In this document: positions 45,764 to 57,319 of the stretch, piece after piece
Numbering within the stretch: position 1 is the stretch's first letter
Layout of the letters: each line of letters starts with the position of its first letter
DNA from: Kuschelorhynchus macadamiae
Lineage: Eukaryota > Arthropoda > Insecta > Coleoptera > Curculionidae
NCBI GenBank assembly: GCA_030620095.1
Contig: JAUTXW010000598.1
Span: forward strand, 1,823,001-1,887,000
Direction: 5' to 3'
Length of the DNA stretch: 64,000 nucleotides
Notes under the pieces: generated by a model
Told to the model about the DNA's origin: nothing
Databases searched by the model: none
The model's input: the letters and a program-made list of their open reading frames with translations, nothing else
Translations under genes and position numbers: made by a program

Positions 45764-47936
45764 CAGGGTGTTCCAGCGAGGACTGAACAGGGACCTATTT
45801 TCGACATTCCTTGTATTTTGGAAAAATTCAAAATAGCCAATCGATGTATTTTTTCTTGTAGAATCCAAAAATATCATCGAAAAAATATTTGAACCAGAAA
45901 CAAAAGAGTTACGCTATGCATCAGGTGTTTTTTAAATGGAATGTATCGTTTTTTATACGATTTTTGGAAAGAGTGATTTTTTTTATGTCCGTTCTGATTA
46001 AAAGATTTAATTTTGCGATAGCTGTTTATATTACATTTTAATGTTTTACAAACTAAAATTTTAGCTTCACCTGTTTAAAATATACGATAGGCTGGTATAG
46101 GTGATCAAGGTAAAATGACGTTTGAATGCTTTGTCAATAAAAATTGACATTATTTTAATTATTGTCGAAGTCTTCACTTAAAAAATATATATTTGACTCT
46201 GATCGAAATGAAATACTCTTTGGACGAGAGACTACAGATTGTTATGCTATTTTACAAGTGCCAAGAAAATGCAAGAGAAGCAAGAAGAAGATTTATTGCA
46301 AATTTTCGTAGAAATATATCCATCAATACAATTCTAAGGATAAAAAAACCTATTTGAGGAAAATGAAACTTTACATGATAGAAAAAGAAATATACAAAGA
46401 AGAAGAAATCGAGACCAAGCCATTATAAATTATTTTCAAGTTAATGCAACCAAATCTATTTCGGATGCAGTTCGGGAAGTTCAGTACGGTGGCGGTGTAA
46501 GGCGCAGAAGAGTTACCCGAGGGACTGTTCACAAGACTCTGAAAATTCATAAATTTAGGCCTTTTCGTATCCTTCCACTTCAGCACCTAACACCGGCACA
46601 AAAAGAACTTCGCTTCCAATTTGTTTCTCAAATGGTAATTCGGCAAGAAAACGAAGACCCTGATTTATTCAAAAATATTGTGTGGACCGACGAAGCTACT
46701 TTCACAACATCGGGAGTATTCAACAGACATAATAGTCACCACTGGGCCGTTGAAAATCCAAAAAAGTTCCAGACTATTAAATTTCAGGGGAGGAATTCTA
46801 TTCATGTTTGGTGTGGGATAAAAAACAATAAAATTTTGGGACCAATATTTTTTAACGGAACTTTAAATGGGCACAGATATTATGAGTTTTTAGAAAACGA
46901 AATTGAAAATTTTTTGGAAGACTTACCATTGGCAGAATATCAGAATTTAATTTGGCAACATAATGGGGTGCCTCCTCATGCCGTGCATGATGTGGTTCAA
47001 TTTTTAAATCGGCGCCATAACGAATGGATAGGGCGAAATGGAACATATGCTTGGCCGCCCAATAGCCCCGACCTCTCAGTTTTGGATACATTTCTTTGGA
47101 GCCATTTGAAGAACGTCGTATACAGACAACGAAACGAAAATATTCAAGAGATCATGGGAAAAATTGTCGATGAAATAAACCGCCTTAACCAGAAAAATCA
47201 TATTGTAACAGCAAGTTTAGAAAGGCTACAAAGGGATTATCGATGTTGTTTCGAGAAAAACATTGAAAACTTATGTTATTAGTAGTTTTATTTTATTATT
47301 TAATAATTATTTTTTATTGAATTTCTTTTTCTATCATGTAAAGTTTTATTTTCCTCAAATAGGTTTTTTATCCTTAGAATTGTATTGATGGATATATTTC
47401 TATGAAATTTGCAATAAATCTTCTTCTTGCTTCTCTTGGCACTTGTAAAATAGCATAACAATCTGTAGTCTCTCGTCCAAAGAGTATTTCATTTCGATCA
47501 GAGTCAAATATATATTTTTTAGGTGAAGACTTCGACAATAATTAAAATAATGTCAATTTTTATTGACAGAGCATTCAAACGTCATTTTACCTTGATCACC
47601 TATACCAACCTATCGTATATTTTAAACAGGTGAAGCTAAAATTTTAGTTTGTAAAACATTAAAATGTAATATAAGCAGCTATCGCAAAATCAAATCTTTT
47701 AATTAGAACGGACATAAAAAAAATCACTCTTTCCAAAAATCGTATAAAAAACGATACATTCCATTTAAAAAACACCTGATGCATAGCGTAACTCTCTTGT
47801 TTCTGGTTCAAATATTTTTTCGATGACATTTTTGGATTCTACAAGAAAAAATACATCGATTGGCTATTTTGAATTTTTCCAAAATACAAGGAAGGTCGAA
47901 AATAGGTCCCTGTTCAGTCCTCGCTGGAATACCCTG
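45764..47936 (+). mobile_element. M4: mariner-like element whose TIRs include the transposase 5' coding region
   Basis: CAGGGTGTTCCAGCGAGG at 45764 and the mirrored end at 47936, flanked by TA at 45762-45763 and 47937-47938. The arms match over about 620 bp (45764-46400 and 47318-47936), so the first about 60 codons of the transposase lie within the left TIR and are mirrored in the right. A sequence like the empty target (GGAGATTGTACACTTTGGAAC) occurs at 48079-48099. Confidence 0.85.
46208..47282 (+). pseudogene. M4 mariner-like transposase, one frameshift and a lost catalytic Asp
   Basis: ATG at 46208 gives MKYSLDERLQIVMLFYKCQE and NAREARRRFIANFRR, the DUF4817-like HTH. A frameshift in an A-run near 46345 then leads to KLFEENETLHDRKRN and an open frame to 47282. 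DDE_3 contexts: IVWTDEATFTTSG (Asp intact), LIWQHNGVPPH (Asp replaced by Asn) and NSPDLSVLDTFLWS. The Asp-to-Asn change alone would abolish catalysis. Confidence 0.8.
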
Positions 47937-48155
47937 TACAGTTTGGAACTAATCTCAAATTTTAACCCTAATTTTATGTTGGAGAATGACCGTTTTGACG
48001 CAAAATAATTTTATTTTTGAATCTAACGCCACAAATTACACCAGAAGCGACATCTATCTCATTTTTATCAAAACTTGGAGATTGTACACTTTGGAACTAG
48101 ACCCCTCATATTGGCTATTATATGGGGAAGTAAAAATACTTCATTTGTTATTTAC

Positions 48156-48293
48156 CTTAATCATCACATCTTCACTGGAACCGTTAGAAATATTAGTGTT
48201 TTCCACTTTCAAGGAGCACAATTGAAGTGTTCTTTCTAAGTACGTCGACCATAAATTTAACATAGTCTCGATTGATTTGTCTTCTTTAAAGAA
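48156..48293 (-). CDS. ARMC2: ARMC2-like exon (138 nt)
   Basis: This 46-codon exon is phase 0 at both ends, with acceptor ATTTTAG and donor AAG/GTAAAT. It encodes FFKEDKSIETMLNLWSTYLE and ends SSEDVMIK, joining directly to IIRVIANI of the next exon. The other two frames have stops. A 216-bp hAT-type MITE (48339-48554) lies only 45 bp upstream of its acceptor. Confidence 0.76.
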
Positions 48294-48338
48294 CTAAAAT
48301 ATATTCAAAAATTACTTGTTATAAGAAAAACTGCTTAG

Positions 48339-48554
48339 TAGGGATGCGCGATAATAGATTTTATCCATCGATAGTGGCGACTAAAGCACTTTTGGGAAAG
48401 ATTCGCAAGGAGGGCGAGCGCCGAAAATAAATGAGGGAGCAAAAAATTTTAAAGTCCTCGTAAATAATTTAACGAACAAAAATCGATATTATCTATCGAT
48501 AACTATCTGTATTATCTGGTGTCTATCGATATCTCGATAAAATGTCCATCCCTA
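48339..48554. mobile_element. 216-bp hAT-type MITE
   Basis: TAGGGATG and CATCCCTA ends, flanked by CTGCTTAG and CTACTTAG (7 of 8). It contains repeated ATCGATA motifs. It lies 45 bp from the acceptor of the 48156-48293 exon, so it may carry or displace the branch point. Confidence 0.7.
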
Positions 48555-49052
48555 CTACTTAGTACTGAATATGAATTTAACACGACCCCATTTGTAGATA
48601 TTAAACACATACCCTCCATAAAGCCTGGGTTATAGATGCCTAGTAAAGACTAGGCATTGTGGATATATTAATGTGTGTCGCAGCTGTAAAGTCGTTGAAG
48701 AGAAGGCGGCAAAGAAGATGGCGAATTAGGCTTGTAAATTGGGGTGGAAATACTCCAAAAATCCTACAAGCATTTTCTTAAATTTAAAGACAATGACCCC
48801 AAACAGTTTTTTTAAATAGCCAAGTATGTTATATGTATATATTAATGTCAAATTTATTACGAAGGACGAACATTTTAGAATCCAGCATTTTCATTGCTTG
48901 CAGCTTAACGCAAACGTCGATTTTTGCCAGCCGCTTTCGTTAAAGTTAAAAATCGCCATCTTTTCGTCGGCTAGCGGAAACACAAACGGATGGCGGCAAA
49001 AATATAATAGTACTCATTGCTTTGCGCATAGGAAAATAGAGTGTTATATGTA

Positions 49053-52000
49053 CAGTGTGTCCCAGATTCGCTTCTCTATACAGGGATCTCGGCTCCTATT
49101 ACATCTACAGCAAAGGTTAAATGGGGAAAGTTTTAAAGGAAACTTACTGCATCGATATCCGGCTTCAGATTTACGATCGATCAATTGTTTTTGAATATAT
49201 CGGGGAAAAACCGAAAATGGCGGATTTCGTTTTTGGCCAGTATATCCAGAACGGTAAATTTGACAGCTGCCAAAATGTGACATTATCCGGACGCATTTTT
49301 AAGACAAATAAGATGGCGTATACGACACGTCTTCATTGGTTTTTGTTAACCCGCAACCCGCCTCAACTTTCATTTTTCTTACGGCCGCCATATTGGATTT
49401 TTCGATTTTTGGAAAGAGCCTAAAACTTCCAGTCTAGTGATATTTCACAAGTGCATTAAAGATTTTAGTATCATCGAAATATTACATTTCGTAAAGTTAG
49501 GTTTCAGTTTTTTCTAAGTAGGCCATGATTTATCTGTAACAAAATTGGATTTTGACTTTGACGTTAAGTTAAATAGTTGAAAGTAGCAAAGCTGTGTTTT
49601 AATAAGTAGTAGGTATGCTTTTATCCCAATAAAATCATAAATCTGACACATAAATTGTGAAAATCTATAGAAAATGGCCGACATTCCGTATTCAAATGAA
49701 GAAAAGGTTGACATGTTAGCTCTGTACTTTCAATCAAACAGAAACGCCGACGTTACCTCAGCAAGGTATTTGGAGATGTACCCCGAACGACGGCAGCCTC
49801 ATAAAACCCAATTCAGGAAAATCATACTTAATTTAATTAAACATGGTGTCTTCGAACAACTTACAAGCGGATACAATAATAACAATGAAAATCGAGACAG
49901 AAACATTTTACAAGCTATCAACGAAAACCCTAGTGCATCGGTAAGAACTGTAGAACAGGAAACTAATGTGCCAAAATCAACAGTACAGAGAGTTTAAAAA
50001 ATAATAAGTACCATCCATACAAACCCATAATAGTACAAGGACTTAAGGAAACTGATTTTCCAAGACGACTACAGTTCTGTGAGTGGTATACTAGGAGATG
50101 TAATGAAAATCCTGATTTTGTAAATCATGCCTTGTGGTCCGATGAGAGCAGGTTCACGAACTGTGAAGTCTTTAATAGGCACAACCGTCACCACTGAGCT
50201 GTGCAAAATCCTCACGAAGTGGCAGAGAGACGTCTACAGATCAGATTTGGAAGTAACGTTTGGTGTGGGGCCATTGGTAAGTTAATCTAACCAATCTTTT
50301 TTAAATAGGCACCAAATGATGGTCAAATAATAATCTTTTCTTTTTTCGTTTAGTTCTTTAGTGATACTAAAAGAGTATAATCTAATAAAAAAAGAGTAAA
50401 ACGTTCTACTCTAGTCAGTCAACTTACTTTTTTGATATTGTATTACATTTTTATTCAATCATTTTGTATTGTAGTTTCGAAGAACCTATAAAAATAGAAT
50501 TGGGTTCTATGAATTTATTAACACTTTATTTAAATTTTCTGCAGATTTAGCTAATTTTCTAAAATTATTTTGATTGAATTTAATGATTTATTATTACCCG
50601 GGAAGCCTAGTTCTTGCGTTATGAAAAAAATACCATATTAATCAAATGTCGAATTATTTTTCGATTTTCATTATGATTTATAGAAAGGCATTCAGGTGTA
50701 TTTCCGAATAATTTAAATTTTAAAGCGCAAGGGGTTTGTTCTTTTGATATTTTATGTTTTATTAAGGCACGGTGTACTTCTTTAAGATTATTATATCACT
50801 GAAATAAATTGATTTAGTATTTCGGAAATTAATATGCAATACCAACAAAATAATTTATTACGGCTATTACTTCCCGCTAACCAAATATGTTTTTCTTTTT
50901 CATAATAAAGCTGAATAGGTTTCAACTGTATACAAGCTCATTCATTACGGGATGTTTCGATAATTATTTTTGGAAAGAAAATATCTACTTTTTAATAAAG
51001 ATAATTTTCCCTTTATAATTTATAGTTTCTAGTACCACCCGGCCGACCCTGCCGCCCTTGACTGTTGGGCACCTATTTATAAATTATTAATCGTTTCAGG
51101 AAATCGACTTATTGGACCATTTTTGTTTGACTACAACCTAAACGGGCAGAGGTACCTAGAGCTTTTGCGAAACCAGGTTTTACCAGCCTTACGAGCTATT
51201 CTAACGGAAGATGAATTAAGAAGAACTTGGTTTCAACAAGACGGATGTCCGGCTCACAATACCATTCAAGTCAGGAACTTCTTAAGAGAGCAGTTTGATG
51301 AAAGAATAATATCTTTAAATGGTCCAATATCTTGGCCTCCTAGATCCTCTGACCTGTCGCCCTTGGATTTCTACCTCTGGGGTCACACGAAGAATGAAAT
51401 CTATGAATTTGATCATAGAAATCCTGAGACAAAGAGTTCTGGACACATTTAGAAATATTAACCGAAATAAACTTACCAAGGTTGTACGAAAAGCAGTCAC
51501 AAATTGTCAAAAATGTCTCGATGCAAATGGACGACATTTTGAAGATTTGTAAATTAATGTTACCCACTTACAAAGTAGTTAAAGCTCATTTAGATTTTTT
51601 TAAGTCGTTATTTACGTTCACGTTGTATTAAAAATTAAATGCGTTCAATACATTACTTACTTATTAATGTATTCTTTTGACAAATAAATCATGGCCTCCT
51701 TTAAAAACATTGAAACCTAATTTACGAAGTGTGATATTTTGATGACACTAAAATCTTTAATGCACTTGTGAGATATCACTAGACTGGAAATTTTAGGCTC
51801 TTTCCAAAAATCGAAAAATCCAATATGGCGGCCATAAGAAAAATGAAAGTTGAGGCGGGTTGCGGGTTAACAAAAAAGCAACGAAGACGTGTCGTATACG
51901 CAATCTTATTTGTCTTAAAAATGTGTCCGAATAATGTCACATTTTGACAGCTGTCAAATTTACCGTTCTGGATATACTGTCGAAAAACGAAATCCGCCAT

Positions 52001-52165
52001 TTTCGGTTTTTCGCCGATATTTCCCAAACTTATTGATCGATCGTAAATCTGAAGCCAGTTATCGAATGCAATAAGTTTCCTTTAAAACTTTCCCCATTTA
52101 GCCTTTGTTGCAGGTATAATAGGAGCCGAGATCCCTGTATAGAGAAGCGAATCTGGGACACACTG
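49053..52165 (+). mobile_element. M5: mariner-like element with about 490-bp TIRs
   Basis: CAGTGTGTCCCAGATTCGCT at 49053 and the mirrored end at 52165, flanked by TA (49051-49052, 52166-52167). The arms run to about 49545 and from about 51678. It contains a transposase with an intron. Confidence 0.85.
49674..51552 (+). pseudogene. M5 DD41D transposase with an 823-bp intron, broken
   Basis: The N-terminus MADIPYSNEEKVDMLALYFQ and HTH are at 49674-49997, then after a frame break YKPIIVQGLKETDFPRRLQF, ALWSDESRFTNCE and NVWCGAIG at 50276. An intron with GTAAGT donor (50277) and TTTCAG acceptor (51099) splits a Gly codon. It resumes NRLIGPFLFDYNLNGQRYLE, TWFQQDGCPAHNT and SDLSPLDFYLWG, with 41 residues between the last two Asp. 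Lesions: a TGG-to-TGA stop in HHW near 50196 and a frameshift near 51440. It ends CLDANGRHFEDL. Confidence 0.78.
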
Positions 52166-52513
52166 TATTTTGCTGTGCTTTGCGTTAAGTAAACTTCAGG
52201 GACACGCAAACGTTTTTAATCCATAACCCAGGCTTAAGGTACTCCAACGATAGTTTAACGTCACCGATCAGTTGTTTTTGACGATCGTAGGACAAACAAA
52301 TCGAATTTTTACACAGGAGCATATGAGACTTTTGTTATTTATTTTTATTTTTTTACCTTTTTGGTGTATTTCAAATTGTGGAAGTAGAGGGAGGAGTGAG
52401 GCAATATTACTTTTATTTTTAAGTTCCAAAAAATTTTCACTCTGACGTGCATGACAATTTATTTAAATAAAAACATGTTTGTTTTATTAATACATATGTG
52501 TTATTTAGAAAAA

Positions 52514-52516
<3 letters not shown>

Positions 52517-52567
<51 letters not shown>

Positions 52568-52597
52568 CACACAGATTATATATATATATAGTTTACA

Positions 52598-52645
<48 letters not shown>
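52517..52645. repeat. (TA)n microsatellites with an interrupted centre
   Basis: Two long TA runs (about 52519-52562 and 52600-52645) separated by ACACACAGATTATATATAT-type sequence, preceded by an A-run. Confidence 0.9.
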
Positions 52646-52647
<2 letters not shown>

Positions 52648-53048
52648 AACTAGGTAACTAACAATGTCTATATGTGTCATTGGTCATAAGGACCTAATTT
52701 TAATTATACAAATATTTTGTTTGCACCACTTGGCGACTTCAGCGTTCTCATTTCGAAGCTTCAAAAATTATTCACTTATCATAATTAAGTTTGAAGCAAA
52801 CACACAAATATAAAAAATGGTCCTGTACAAAAAATGCACTAAGTATATATAAAAATCCTTGAAATTTGCTTTTAAATTATCAGGGATTCATATGGAAGAA
52901 ATTAATGTGTGTCCCACGGCAGCCATATTGACAACAGTCAGTCAGCTGTTTTGTTGGCCAGCCTAATTGTATTTGCAGTAAGATAAATACAAGAACCTTA
53001 AACCACACAGGATAGTTACATCGGCGGTTTATTTCTGTCCGATTAGCG

Positions 53049-53088
53049 CGAGCGGGCCTTGCTGCAGTGACGTCACCTGGCCCGCTCG
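53049..53088. promoter_or_regulatory. GC-rich hairpin with CRE-type octamer in its loop
   Basis: CGAGCGGGCC (53049-53058) is mirrored by GGCCCGCTCG (53079-53088); the loop contains the palindrome TGACGTCA (53068-53075), the CRE/ATF consensus. Markedly GC-rich against an AT-rich background. Function unknown; it could be a transposon promoter. Confidence 0.5.
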
Positions 53089-53593
53089 AAACAAGTTTCG
53101 TGCGTTATTTCTATAGGACGACAATATGGTTTAGCCTTTTGATGCTGACATTTTGATTTTTGATTTGCCATAAATTAGGACAAATAAAATACATTATTAT
53201 GTGTGCCTTATTAATTCATTAAATGTTGTTATATTATGTACTTTTATGACAGGATGCCCCAAATCGTTACATAGAAACAAGCACATTTTTTACCTAAATG
53301 TATTAATTTAAAAAGCAAATAGGTAAATTGATTCTTAAAATAAATATAAAATACCTTAATATAACCACTTTTACAAAGAAAACCCAATAACTACAGAGGC
53401 TTCTGATACCTAAGTATAAATAACTTTTAGATTAATTAACAAGGTTGAGGTTTGCATTAATTCTAAAAAAGCAACAATCCAGAGCAAAAATTGAAATTAA
53501 AAGTACCTGCTATAAAGAACAGAAGCTTTCACGGCTTTGGTCAATTAAGAAATCAGGGTTCTTGGGATTAGACCGTGTCAAATTGGAATTACT

Positions 53594-53636
53594 ATCCGAC
53601 GTTTCGCCATCGATTGCACGAGGCATCTTCAGGGAT
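53594..53636 (-). ncRNA. Hammerhead-like motif of the Penelope type (candidate)
   Basis: On the - strand ATCC, then core CTGAAGA (53626-53632), then TGCC and GGC flanking a loop, then GAAACGTC and GGAT (53594-53597) pairing back to ATCC. This is the minimal stem III hammerhead layout seen near Penelope-like elements. One unpaired U sits between the core and stem II, so activity is uncertain. Confidence 0.5.
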
Positions 53637-54126
53637 CTTTACTCCACCAGATCTGAACACTAAATGTGTTCAGGTCTCGTAATTTTTGTAACTTTTTTTG
53701 CAATTGTACACAGCACACATATTTGCAGACATTGTTTTTTGTTATGTAGATTTCGGCAGAAGTAAATATATCAGTTATAAAAAAAGTTTTAATTCTTTTC
53801 TTGGCTAATCACGTTTCACCATGCAAGAACAACACTTTTTCAAACTTGTGTGACCTATTACCACTTGTGGAAACTAAAGAATATTGAAAAAACAATGCTT
53901 AAAAGGCAAATTTCTGTTACAGAGCAATGTAACTAATACTAAATCATTAGACTGAGAGGGCCGTAGTACGTCACTCACCCCCATTACGCTTTCGAGAAGT
54001 AACTATCGTGTGTGGTTTATGATTCTTGGGGTAAATATACGTTGGTATAGATGATGGTATTTAACCAAATTATGGAAAACTCTCGCTCTTATCATAAATT
54101 TATTTCTGGCTAAAATAATACCTTAC

Positions 54127-54295
54127 CTTAACCCTAGTATTATCAATTTTCGCTACAATATTTCCTAGGGTGTAAGTTAATCTTACAATAATTTCTTCAT
54201 TCTCTTCGTAAATATTAAATAATTTTATAAGAGTCTTATAAATAGTGTCTATCTCAACTAGACTATCACAACACACTTCACTTGTAGATATGGTG
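54127..54295 (-). CDS. ARMC2: ARMC2-like exon (169 nt)
   Basis: The acceptor is TTCCAG and the donor is AAG/GTAAGG. The first base completes the Ser codon split across the preceding 9.5-kb intron, and the exon ends in phase 0. The product contains LIKLFNIYEE and RLTYTLGNIVAK, a conserved ARM helix segment of the family. The upstream intron holds the Tc1/LINE palindrome and the hAT and Penelope-like fragments. Confidence 0.78.
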
Positions 54296-54931
54296 CTGGA
54301 ACATAAAAATACTTAGTTATAAGTTTGCCCTTCTATAAAATAAAGTTGCCTACAGCTGAGCCGCTAGATCTTTACCCATGTATCATCAATCCAAAGGCGG
54401 CTCCTCAATAAGGCCGCTAGTGCGCGCGCACCCCAGTCAAAAGGGGTAAAAATACACTGGCCCCCAAAAAATGTTGCCGAGCCTAAAACTTGTATCAATT
54501 TCAACCCTTAATAATTTTTGAATGGATTCTTAGATTCTGTTAATTTTTTTTGCAATTTATTTCGATACCTTTTCACAATGATTTTTTGATATAAATTTAA
54601 ACTTCGGAATAATAGTGGATAATATACAGGGTCGAACGCAAACTTGTGTTTTTTCACCTATTTTTAAAACGTTCTACAGAATGACTTGGCTTAAATATCA
54701 CTATCGTCTATGAGTCATTTTGTTGCCTGTTTCTTTAGCAACATTTTGTTTTTTGAATGACCTTCATCTTTCTTTTTAGAAAATATAGAGCAGTTTAAGT
54801 AAAGTTATGTTTTACTGTAATTTCCCTTACACTCAATAAAAATGGAAGTTTAAAAGCGTAGAGTGCTTTGATATTTAAAATGTCTTTGAAATGTCAAGCC
54901 TTAAAAAGACTTTCTGGTGTTTTCATTAGTA

Positions 54932-57319
54932 ATGGCACGACAAATTAGTCCAGAGCAAGTTGCTCAGATTGTAGCATTAGTAAATGATGGAACAAGTGTT
55001 GCGCACGCCGCCGCACAAATTAACTAACTAAATTTGTATGGAATTCGTGGTACGTTTTTAAATTGGTTCAAATCTTATCTTGGGAAAAGGCAACAACTTG
55101 TAAGGGCTAATGGTTCCGATTCTGATTGTAAGTTGATTACAAGTGGAGTCCCTCAAGGTTCAGTCTTGGGACCTATTCTTTTTTTGTTATACATTAATGA
55201 TATCACGAACCTTAAAATTAATGGAAGAATTTCCCTTTTTGCTGACGACACAAGCATAACTTGGAGTGATTTTGGTACAACGTCTTTACACTCTAGTATC
55301 TCCAAAGACTTGGTTATAATTAAGGCTTGGTCCGATTCCAATATGCTTTGTTTTAATGTCGATAAAACGGTGGCGTTATCTTATAAGGGAACTTTACAAC
55401 CACTTTAGGTACATAACAGCAATATTGAATACGTAGAGTCGGTTAAATTCCTGGGTTTAAATATAAATAATAACCGAAAATGGTCTAATCATATTGACAC
55501 CTTAATTAAAAAACTTTCTACCGCCTGCTTCGCCATTCGATCAGTTTCAAAAGAACTAGACGTTCCTTCTGCCAGACTTACTTATTTCTCTTTATTTGAA
55601 TCCCACCTCCGCTATGGCCTTCCCTTTTGGGGCTGCTGTACCACCGAGCAATTTCGTAGTATTTTTATGCTTCAAAAGAGAGCCATTCGTTATTTGTTTG
55701 GTCTAAATAATAGAGCTCACTGCCAATACTATTTCAAAAAACATGAAATATTAACACTTCCTGCATTATTTATTTTGGAAAAGGTATGTTTGCTGAGAAA
55801 ACATATAACCACCCTCCCAGAAAGGCCACAACATGTATACCCTACCAGAAACTCTAGGCATGATATATATCTTCCCATTCCTTCCTCAGAATTAATAAAA
55901 AAATCAATTATTTACAACGCCATAAAACTTTACAACAATCTGCCAGTACATTTAAAATCTATCCCTATGCTTGCACAATTTCGAAATAACACCAAAGCAT
56001 ACCTCATTGAGAGACCATTTTACAGCGTTAATGATTTTTACAGCGAGTAAGTCTCTTTAAATTGTCACTAAATTCGCTTGTTTACTTAAATCTTTTGTGA
56101 GTCATGTCCTAACTCGTAGCATAGCATTTTGAAAATCATCATATAGAGAAAATAACTGTCGAACATTCACTTAAAACTTAATTATTTTTGTTAGGTGTTG
56201 GATTAAAAACAAAATTTAATTCTTTTTTGTATACTACATTCTACACTAGTTCATTATACCTTCTGTTTAACATCACAATTATTTGTATAACTATAATAAC
56301 ATAGAGTTTAAGGTCGCATAGTTGCAATTTTGATATCAAGGTCATCGAAATTATTCACCTCGTACATGTGTGTTTGTTTACTTTTATAAGGTTATTAGGA
56401 TTCATTAACTGTTTTGCGGCAATGTTATGTTATATTCTAACGTATGTTTTACGATTTGGTAAATTGATAATTTACATTTTTAAAAAGCATTGACCTATCG
56501 AAATTCTTTTCGATTAACGTTTTGATATGTCTTATTTTAGGTATATTTTGCTTTGTCCATAAAATTGTAAAATTTTTCTGCGGCAATAAAGCATACTTTT
56601 GTTTGTTTGTTTGTTTGAATGGTGGTGTTCCAGAAACCACAGCTAGAAGGGCAAGGAATAGGTTTCTAGGAACTGGGCAGTTTGTGAGAAGAATAGGATC
56701 GGGTCGTCCCAGAGTTACATTAAACTTAGACGACAGGTTTTACTCTGCAAACTTTAAGAAGGCCAGAATGCCGTGATTGTAAAGAGACATTTACTGGACG
56801 TTCGTAATAAAAATGTGTGATGAGACAGTGCGTCGTCGGCTTAAAGAGAGAGGATTAAAGTCAAGAGTACCAGCAAATGGTCCAAGATTGCTTCCAAAAC
56901 ATCGTTTATCTCGACTTAATTTTGCACGTGAAAAAAAAACAGTGGAACGTACGACAGTGGCCCAAGGTACGCTGAGTACGTTTGCTCATTTCATAGGACA
57001 GGAGTTCCTTTTTATGCATGATAATGCCCGACCTCACACTGCTCGTATTGTGAGGCAATATTTGGACGAAGTGGGCATACATCTTTTGCCATGGCCAGCT
57101 AGGAGCCCGGATTTAAATCCGATTGAGCATGTTTAGGATCAGCTTAGTAAGCGTGTTCGTAGTCGTCCACATATAGCCGCCAATTTAGAGGAACTTGGAG
57201 AAGCACTGGTTCAATAATGGGATCACATCTCCCAAAATTCAACTGCACGACTGATTGAAAGCGTGCCAAGGCGCCTACAAAGTGTAATAAGGGCCAGAGG
57301 GGGAAACACTCGTTATTAA
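54932..57319 (+). pseudogene. Tc1-like DD34E transposase, split by a LINE
   Basis: MARQISPEQVAQIVALVNDG and TSVAHAAAQIN lie before the LINE; GVPETTARRARNRFLGTGQF and RRIGSGRPRVT (HTH) after it. MCDETVRRRLKERGLKSRVP and then FLFMHDNARPHTARIVRQYL and WPARSPDLNPIEHV follow; 34 residues between Asp and Glu identify the DD34E Tc1 class. Lesions: stops after KARMP and after IEHV (Trp to stop), a deletion that removes the first catalytic Asp region, and the insertion. Confidence 0.82.
55018..56622 (+). pseudogene. 5'-truncated LINE in the Tc1 transposase, (TTTG)n tail
   Basis: It begins abruptly in the RT domain: YGIRGTFLNWFKSYLGKRQQ, GVPQGSVLGPILFLLYINDI and SLFADDTSITW (catalytic Asp pair), one stop at 55407, then NIEYVESVKFLGLNINNNRK, LPFWGCC and the C-terminal LQKRAIRYLFGLNNRAHCQY, KIYNNLP-type tail ending NDFYSE at 56049. 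A 570-bp 3' UTR ends in TTTGTTTG repeats at 56599-56616. Only one stop was seen, so it is a relatively young copy. Confidence 0.8.

Larger units (their letters stand above)
48622..52234. repeat. Inverted-repeat element surrounding M5
   Basis: AGCCTGGGTTATAGAT at 48622 is mirrored by ATCCATAACCCAGGCT ending at 52234. If real, it is a non-coding element of about 500 bp into which M5 inserted. No convincing target duplication. Confidence 0.5.
52240..54126. other. Intron sequence without coding feature
   Basis: Apart from the TA microsatellites, the GC-rich hairpin and the hammerhead-like motif, no transposon or gene is recognised here. Confidence 0.45.

Noticed and set aside
48541..48800. hAT ends AGCCTGGGTTAT/ATAACCCAGGCT with a target duplication
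   Set aside because: The best octamer comparison gives about 5 of 8 matches, too weak to claim a duplication; only the inverted repeat is reported.
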